45,532 bases of DNA, from NCBI GenBank assembly GCA_937998695.1, contig CALLCO010000153.1:1-45532 (forward strand), read 5' to 3'. Under the pieces are notes generated by a model. It ran no database searches and had not been told where the DNA came from. It saw nothing but the letters and a program-made list of their open reading frames with translations. This DNA comes from Candidatus Ozemibacteraceae bacterium. GTDB lineage: Bacteria > Muiribacteriota > Ozemobacteria > Ozemobacterales > Ozemobacteraceae. Within the stretch, counting starts at the first letter, position 1. Every line of letters begins with the position of its first letter. A program made the position numbers and the translations under genes. Shown piece after piece: positions 41,830 through 45,532 of this stretch.

Positions 41830-42468
41830 GTGACGAACGAATCGACCTCGGCCTGGTCGGCGGTGATCCTGTTGGCCGGGCGCAGCAGCCGGATGGGCCG
41901 CCCCAAGCAACATGCGACGGTGGGGGGGAAAACCTTTCTCGAGCATGTGCTGCTCGGGCTGGGCATGGTGCGGGGAAGGGTGACCCCACCGTGGCTGTTC
42001 GTCGGCCAGGAAGCGGACGACGCCGGGCGGGAGCGGGTGGCGGCCGCGGGCGGCGTCTGGGTGGTGAACCCCCGCCCGGAAGACGGCCCCCTCAGTTCGA
42101 TCCGGCGGGCGCTCGACCATCTGCCGGCGGGGCGGGGCTTCCTGCTGTGGCCGATCGATCACCCGCTGGTCCGGCCGGCCACGCTCGCCGCCCTGATGGC
42201 GGCCGCGGCGCGGCAGCCCGAGGCGTTGACGGTGCCGTCGGTCGACCGGCGGCGCGGACATCCGGTGGTGTTCCCGGCGTGGGCGGGGGCCGAGTTGCGG
42301 CTGGCCCCGCTCGAGGAAGGGGCGAGGTGGGTCTTCCAGCGGTATCCCGAGCGGATCGTGCATGTCGAGGTCGACGACCCCTGGGTGCGCACCAACCTCA
42401 ACACCCCCGAGCTCCTGGCCGCAGCGGAACGCTGGCTCCAGGCGGAAGGGGACAGACCCCACGACTGA
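41830..42468 (+). CDS. MobA-like nucleotidyltransferase (MocA family)
   Basis: The 212-residue protein begins with the nucleotide-binding loop SAVILLAGRSSRMGRPKQ of the MobA/MocA family, followed by DGPLSSIRRAL, FLLWPIDHPLVRPATL with the metal-binding aspartate, and a C-terminal DDPWVRTNLNTPE. Relatives transfer CMP or GMP to molybdopterin or related small molecules; the acceptor is unknown. I place the start at GTG 41830; an upstream in-frame GTG at 41794 would add 12 residues. The gene is divergent from the AAA+ operon, with a gap of some 265 bases. Confidence 0.85.
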   Translation: MTNESTSAWSAVILLAGRSSRMGRPKQHATVGGKTFLEHVLLGLGMVRGRVTPPWLFVGQEADDAGRERVAAAGGVWVVNPRPEDGPLSSIRRALDHLPAGRGFLLWPIDHPLVRPATLAALMAAAARQPEALTVPSVDRRRGHPVVFPAWAGAELRLAPLEEGARWVFQRYPERIVHVEVDDPWVRTNLNTPELLAAAERWLQAEGDRPHD

Positions 42469-42973
42469 CCCCGGCGGTCGTCCAGAGCGGCAGGGAGGGG
42501 GTCCAACCGCCCTTCGCCTGCCCGGGGCCGCCTTCCTTCGCGGTGGGGAAACCTTCTCGCTCGTCTGCGGAGCGTCGTGCATCCGTCGCGGGCTCCCTTC
42601 ACTCGCCGGCGTCGGCGGCCGGATGAGGGGGCGGAAGGCTTCGCCGGCCGAGGAACCTGGCGGAGGTGCCCTGACCTGTTCTGTCTGGAGAAAGTGCTCT
42701 ACGAGTGCCTCAACGAAATCGACCATCGCCCCGACTGGCTCGAGGTCCCGGTGGCGGGTCTGATGCGCCTGTTGGCGAAGATTCGATGACGGTTCACCGA
42801 TTGGCCTGGGCGCCCGAAAGCTGTCAAAGCAGGTGGGCTTCGTCGGGTGGGTTGTCGTCGCCTGGGGAAAGCGGGTGGCGTCCCTGGAAACCCATGTCTG
42901 GCACTTCCCCTAGAAGGGGGATCTGGTGTATAGTAGGCGGCCAGAGACTGCCCCACGATCCGGGCCTTCGTCC
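42469..42973 (+). other. Mostly gene-free stretch with a C-terminal gene fragment
   Basis: Between the nucleotidyltransferase and the 9-bp repeat there is no intact gene. At about 42676-42789 a protein-like end reads PDLFCLEKVLYECLNEID then HRPDWLEVPVAGLMRLLAKIR and a stop; it has no start or ribosome site and its upstream frame is low-complexity, so it looks like the tail of a lost gene that I cannot name. A CCCCTAGAAGGGG hairpin lies at 42907-42919 and a TATAGT box at 42929-42934, possibly the promoter of the next gene. Confidence 0.45.
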
Positions 42974-43045
42974 GACCGAACTGACCGAACTGACCGAATT
43001 GACCGCATTGACCGAATTGACCGAATTGCCCGAATTGCCCGAAAT
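42974..43045 (+). repeat. Eight 9-bp tandem repeats (GACCGAAyT)
   Basis: Eight head-to-tail units of nine bases, GACCGAACT shading into GACCGAATT and then GCCCGAATT, end 26 bases before the start of the small cysteine protein. The units lie in its presumed 5' leader or promoter region. Copy number changes would alter leader length by nine bases. Confidence 0.95.
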
Positions 43046-43071
43046 CACGCACCCAGACAGGAGAAACCACC

Positions 43072-43269
43072 ATGTCCCTTCCCAATGTTCCGCCTTCCAT
43101 GCCCAAATGTTTCGGCACCGACTACTACGGCAAATGGGCCACCACGGGCATGACCTTCGAATCGATGAAGATCGACCGGCCGGACCAGCAGCAGAAATGC
43201 TTCGACTGCCCGGCCCACGAGAAATGCTATATGGTCAACACCATCCGGATCGCTCGCATCAAGCGTTGA
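43072..43269 (+). CDS. Small cysteine-containing protein (65 aa), unknown
   Basis: The product is soluble and begins MSLPNVPPSMPKCFGTDYYG; its second half has CFDCPAHEKC, a CxxCx5C cluster that with the earlier C13 could hold a zinc ion or iron-sulfur cluster. The ribosome site is AGGAGAAACC and the next gene starts 30 bases later, which suggests co-transcription with pyrimidine-nucleoside phosphorylase and dGTPase. I know no family for it. Its intact frame, good ribosome site and protein-like composition favour a real gene. Confidence 0.75.
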   Translation: MSLPNVPPSMPKCFGTDYYGKWATTGMTFESMKIDRPDQQQKCFDCPAHEKCYMVNTIRIARIKR

Positions 43270-43299
43270 TCCAAGTTCCAACCGGCGGGAGGTGGGTCG

Positions 43300-44604
43300 A
43301 TGCGGGCGTATGACATCCTCAAGCGGAAACGCGACGGCCTGAAACTGGAGGAGGCGGAGGTCCGCTTCGTCATCGATTCCTTCGTAGCGGGCTCCCTGCC
43401 CGATTACCAGATGGCGGCCTTCCTGATGGCCGTCTACCTGAAAGGAATGGACGAGCAGGAAACCTTCTGGCTGACGGATGCCATGCGCCTCAGCGGCGAT
43501 CAGGTCGAGTTGCGCGGCATCGAGGGGTTCACCGTCGACAAGCACTCGACCGGCGGGGTGGGTGACAAGACCAGCCTCGTGCTGGGGCCAGTCCTGGCAG
43601 CGCTCGGTCTCAAGGTGGCCAAATTGTCCGGCCGGGGACTCGGGCACACCGGCGGCACCATCGACAAACTCGAGAGCATCGCCGGATTCTCGTGCGACCT
43701 GACCCCCGCCGCCTTTGTCGATGCCGTCAACCGCATCGGCGTTGCCATCATCGGCCAGACTCCGACCCTCGTTCCCGCCGACAAAAAGATCTATGCCCTG
43801 CGCGATGTGACCGCCACCGTCGATTCGATCCCTCTGATCGCGGCCTCGATCTTGTCCAAGAAGCTGGCGGTCCAGAACAAGGCGCTCGTTCTCGACGTCA
43901 AGGTGGGCTCGGGGGCGTTCATGAAGACGCTGGCCGAAGCCCGCGAACTGGCCCGCCTGATGGTCAAGATCGGGAAACAGGCCGGTCGCCAGGCGGCCGC
44001 CGTCCTCTCCAACATGGACGAACCCCTCGGCCGCATGATCGGCAACGCCCTCGAGGTCAAGGAGGCCATCGCCACGTTGCGCGGGGAAGGACCTGCCGAC
44101 CTGATCGCCCTCGTCAAGGCCCTGGCCCAGGAAGCCCTCCTCGCCCAGGACCGCCGCCTGCCGCAAGCCGAAGCCGCCGACCGGGTCGAGCAGGTGATCC
44201 GCAATGGGAAGGCCTGGGAAACCTTCCTTGCCATGGTGCGCACCCAAGGCGGCGACCCTGCCCTGGTCGAGGAGCCCGCCCGGCTCCCCACCGCGACCGT
44301 CGTGCTGCCCCTGATTGCCGACCGGTCGGGCTACGTGGCTCGCATCGAGTGCGAAGAGGTGGGATTGGCTGCCATGATGTTAGGGGCGGGCCGCGAGACC
44401 AAGGACTCGGCCATCGACCCCGCCGTCGGGTTCCACCTGCTCAAGAAGGTCGGTGATCCCGTCCAGGCCGGGGATGTCCTGGCCGAAGTCCATGTCAACC
44501 CCCGCCGGGACAACACCCCGGCCATGCGTCGGCTCAAGGAGGCCTACCGGTTGTCAGACCAACCGGTGGCGGCCCAACCGCTGATCCTCGATATCGTTTC
44601 GTGA
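43300..44604 (+). CDS. pdp: Pyrimidine-nucleoside (thymidine) phosphorylase
   Basis: The 434-residue protein is full length for the family and has the signature VDKHSTGGVGDKTSLVLGP (K81-H82-S-T-G-G phosphate site), SGRGLGHTGGTIDKLE, YALRDVTATVDSIPLIAASILSKK and VLDVKVGSGAFM. It splits thymidine, deoxyuridine or uridine with phosphate to base and (deoxy)ribose-1-phosphate. Distinguishing pdp from deoA by sequence reading alone is not secure; the symbol is my preference. The start follows GGGAGGTG. Its stop overlaps the GTG start of the next gene, so nucleoside salvage and dNTP breakdown are coupled. Confidence 0.94.
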   Translation: MRAYDILKRKRDGLKLEEAEVRFVIDSFVAGSLPDYQMAAFLMAVYLKGMDEQETFWLTDAMRLSGDQVELRGIEGFTVDKHSTGGVGDKTSLVLGPVLAALGLKVAKLSGRGLGHTGGTIDKLESIAGFSCDLTPAAFVDAVNRIGVAIIGQTPTLVPADKKIYALRDVTATVDSIPLIAASILSKKLAVQNKALVLDVKVGSGAFMKTLAEARELARLMVKIGKQAGRQAAAVLSNMDEPLGRMIGNALEVKEAIATLRGEGPADLIALVKALAQEALLAQDRRLPQAEAADRVEQVIRNGKAWETFLAMVRTQGGDPALVEEPARLPTATVVLPLIADRSGYVARIECEEVGLAAMMLGAGRETKDSAIDPAVGFHLLKKVGDPVQAGDVLAEVHVNPRRDNTPAMRRLKEAYRLSDQPVAAQPLILDIVS

Positions 44605-45532
44605 CACATCCTGCCCACCAGTCCATCACCGACGCCACCCTCCGGATGACTTTCGAGGCCGAGGAGGACCGCCTCCTCAGCCCGCGGGCCTGCCGGGCCA
44701 GCCGCAGTCGCGGCCGAGCCGTTCCCGAGCAGGAGTGCTTCATTCGGACGTGCTTCCAGCGCGACATGGACCGGATCCTCCACAGCGAGGCCTTCCGACG
44801 GCTCAAGCACAAGACCCAGGTCTTCCTCTCCCCGACCAACGATCACTTCCGCACCCGCCTCACCCACACCCTCGAAGTGGTCGGAATCGCGCGCAGTATC
44901 GCCCGCTGCCTGCGGCTCAACGAGAACCTGACCGAGGCCATCGCGCTCGGCCATGACCTGGGTCACACCCCCTTCGGACATGCCGGCGAAGAAGTCCTGG
45001 CGGAAATCGGCGAGGAAGGATTCCACCATGCGTTGCACAGCGTCCGCGTCGTGACCTGCCTCGAAAAGGGGGGGGCGGGCCTGAACCTGACCGCCGAGGT
45101 CATCGACGGCATCGCCCGCCACAGCAAGGGGCGGAAGGGGGCGGCCACGGGAGGCCCCCAGGCCCCTGCCACCCTCGAGGGGCAGATCGTCCGGTTGGCT
45201 GACCTCGTGGCCTACATCAACCACGACATCGACGACGCCGTCCGGGCCGGGGTCATCGCCCTCGCCGACTTGCCGCCCGCGCCGGTGCGGTTGCTGGGGG
45301 AGCGCCATTCGCAGCGCATCCACCACATGGTCATGGACATCGTGAGCGCCAGTGCCGATGCCCCCGGCATCGTGATGAGCCCTCCCGTCCAGGCCGCCAC
45401 CGAAGAACTGCGCGATTTTCTCTACGGGCAGGTTTACCCCCGAGCCGAAGGGGACGGGGCGACCGGCAAGGCGAAAGCCTTGCTTCGTCAGCTGGCCCGA
45501 TGGTTCCTCGATCACCCCGACGACCTGCTGGC
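44601..45532 (+). CDS. dgt: Deoxyguanosinetriphosphate triphosphohydrolase-family protein (partial)
   Basis: The gene starts with GTG inside the GTGA overlap with the phosphorylase stop and runs off the right end of the window; about 310 residues are visible. The HD-domain motifs are RRLKHKTQVFLSP, RLTHTLEVVGIARSIAR (first metal histidine), ALGHDLGHTPFGHAGE (HD pair and further histidines) and a downstream LVAYINHDIDDA. Members hydrolyse dNTPs to deoxynucleosides and triphosphate, which fits its coupling to the phosphorylase. A short insert (GRKGAATGGPQAP) follows ARHSK. Which dNTP is preferred cannot be told. Confidence 0.93.
   Translation, partial: MTHPAHQSITDATLRMTFEAEEDRLLSPRACRASRSRGRAVPEQECFIRTCFQRDMDRILHSEAFRRLKHKTQVFLSPTNDHFRTRLTHTLEVVGIARSIARCLRLNENLTEAIALGHDLGHTPFGHAGEEVLAEIGEEGFHHALHSVRVVTCLEKGGAGLNLTAEVIDGIARHSKGRKGAATGGPQAPATLEGQIVRLADLVAYINHDIDDAVRAGVIALADLPPAPVRLLGERHSQRIHHMVMDIVSASADAPGIVMSPPVQAATEELRDFLYGQVYPRAEGDGATGKAKALLRQLARWFLDHPDDLL

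Overview
The window is GC-rich bacterial DNA with strong Shine-Dalgarno sites, tight ATGA/GTGA gene overlaps, a chromosomal tRNA-Leu and housekeeping genes (ttcA-like, zupT, pdp, dgt). Two SpoIIE-type phosphatase-family proteins, a STAS protein, a SpoIID/LytB protein and a 2,117-residue secreted protein point to an uncultured, probably Gram-negative, deep-branching lineage. Riflebacteria/Ozemobacteria or a relative is my guess, not something the sequence proves.

Left end (1-10,300). The distal end of a CRISPR array (36-nt repeats with a CCTCG/CGAGG hairpin and an ATTGAAAC handle) is followed by a 37-codon membrane peptide with its own intrinsic terminator. Next comes the most unusual locus of the window. 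A 1,630-residue protein fuses RNA polymerase beta and beta-prime cores in one compact chain with all hallmark motifs, including the ADFDGD metal site. Overlapping it by ATGA is a 1,206-residue AAA+ protein of the sigma54-activator type. That protein lacks the GAFTGA loop and ends in what looks like the helix-turn-helix of an IS5-type transposase in place of a Fis-type domain. An Rpn-like PD-(D/E)XK nuclease follows. I infer a private transcription machine (fused RNAP plus dedicated ATPase) beside CRISPR and mobile or defence genes.

Middle (10,300-27,500). This part is a patchwork of intact genes (ADP-ribosylglycohydrolase, DUF1848, 4-TM holin-like protein, Hsp20) and decayed ones. The decayed genes are an amylase missing the front of its barrel, an in-frame EtfB/EtfA/GlcD collapse product, a MacB-type permease cut by a repeat, a frameshifted ORF and an integrase stub next to tRNA-Leu. 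A dispersed 111-150 bp element with GCCTGTTGCA ends occurs three times, and two other inverted-repeat elements (the second at 32,359) are present. A minus-strand run encodes a degenerate PP2C/SpoIIE paralogue, an intact one, and SpoIID.

Right part (27,800-45,532). A plus-strand operon encodes a coiled-coil protein, a TtcA-like thiolase, a DUF362 protein and a HAD phosphatase. It converges on zupT. A long minus-strand operon (MoxR-like AAA+, membrane protein with an FHA-like tail, STAS, giant secreted protein) has a good sigma70-type promoter at its head. The window closes with a MobA-like nucleotidyltransferase, a small cysteine protein behind a 9-bp tandem repeat, pyrimidine-nucleoside phosphorylase, and a dGTPase-family gene that runs off the end.
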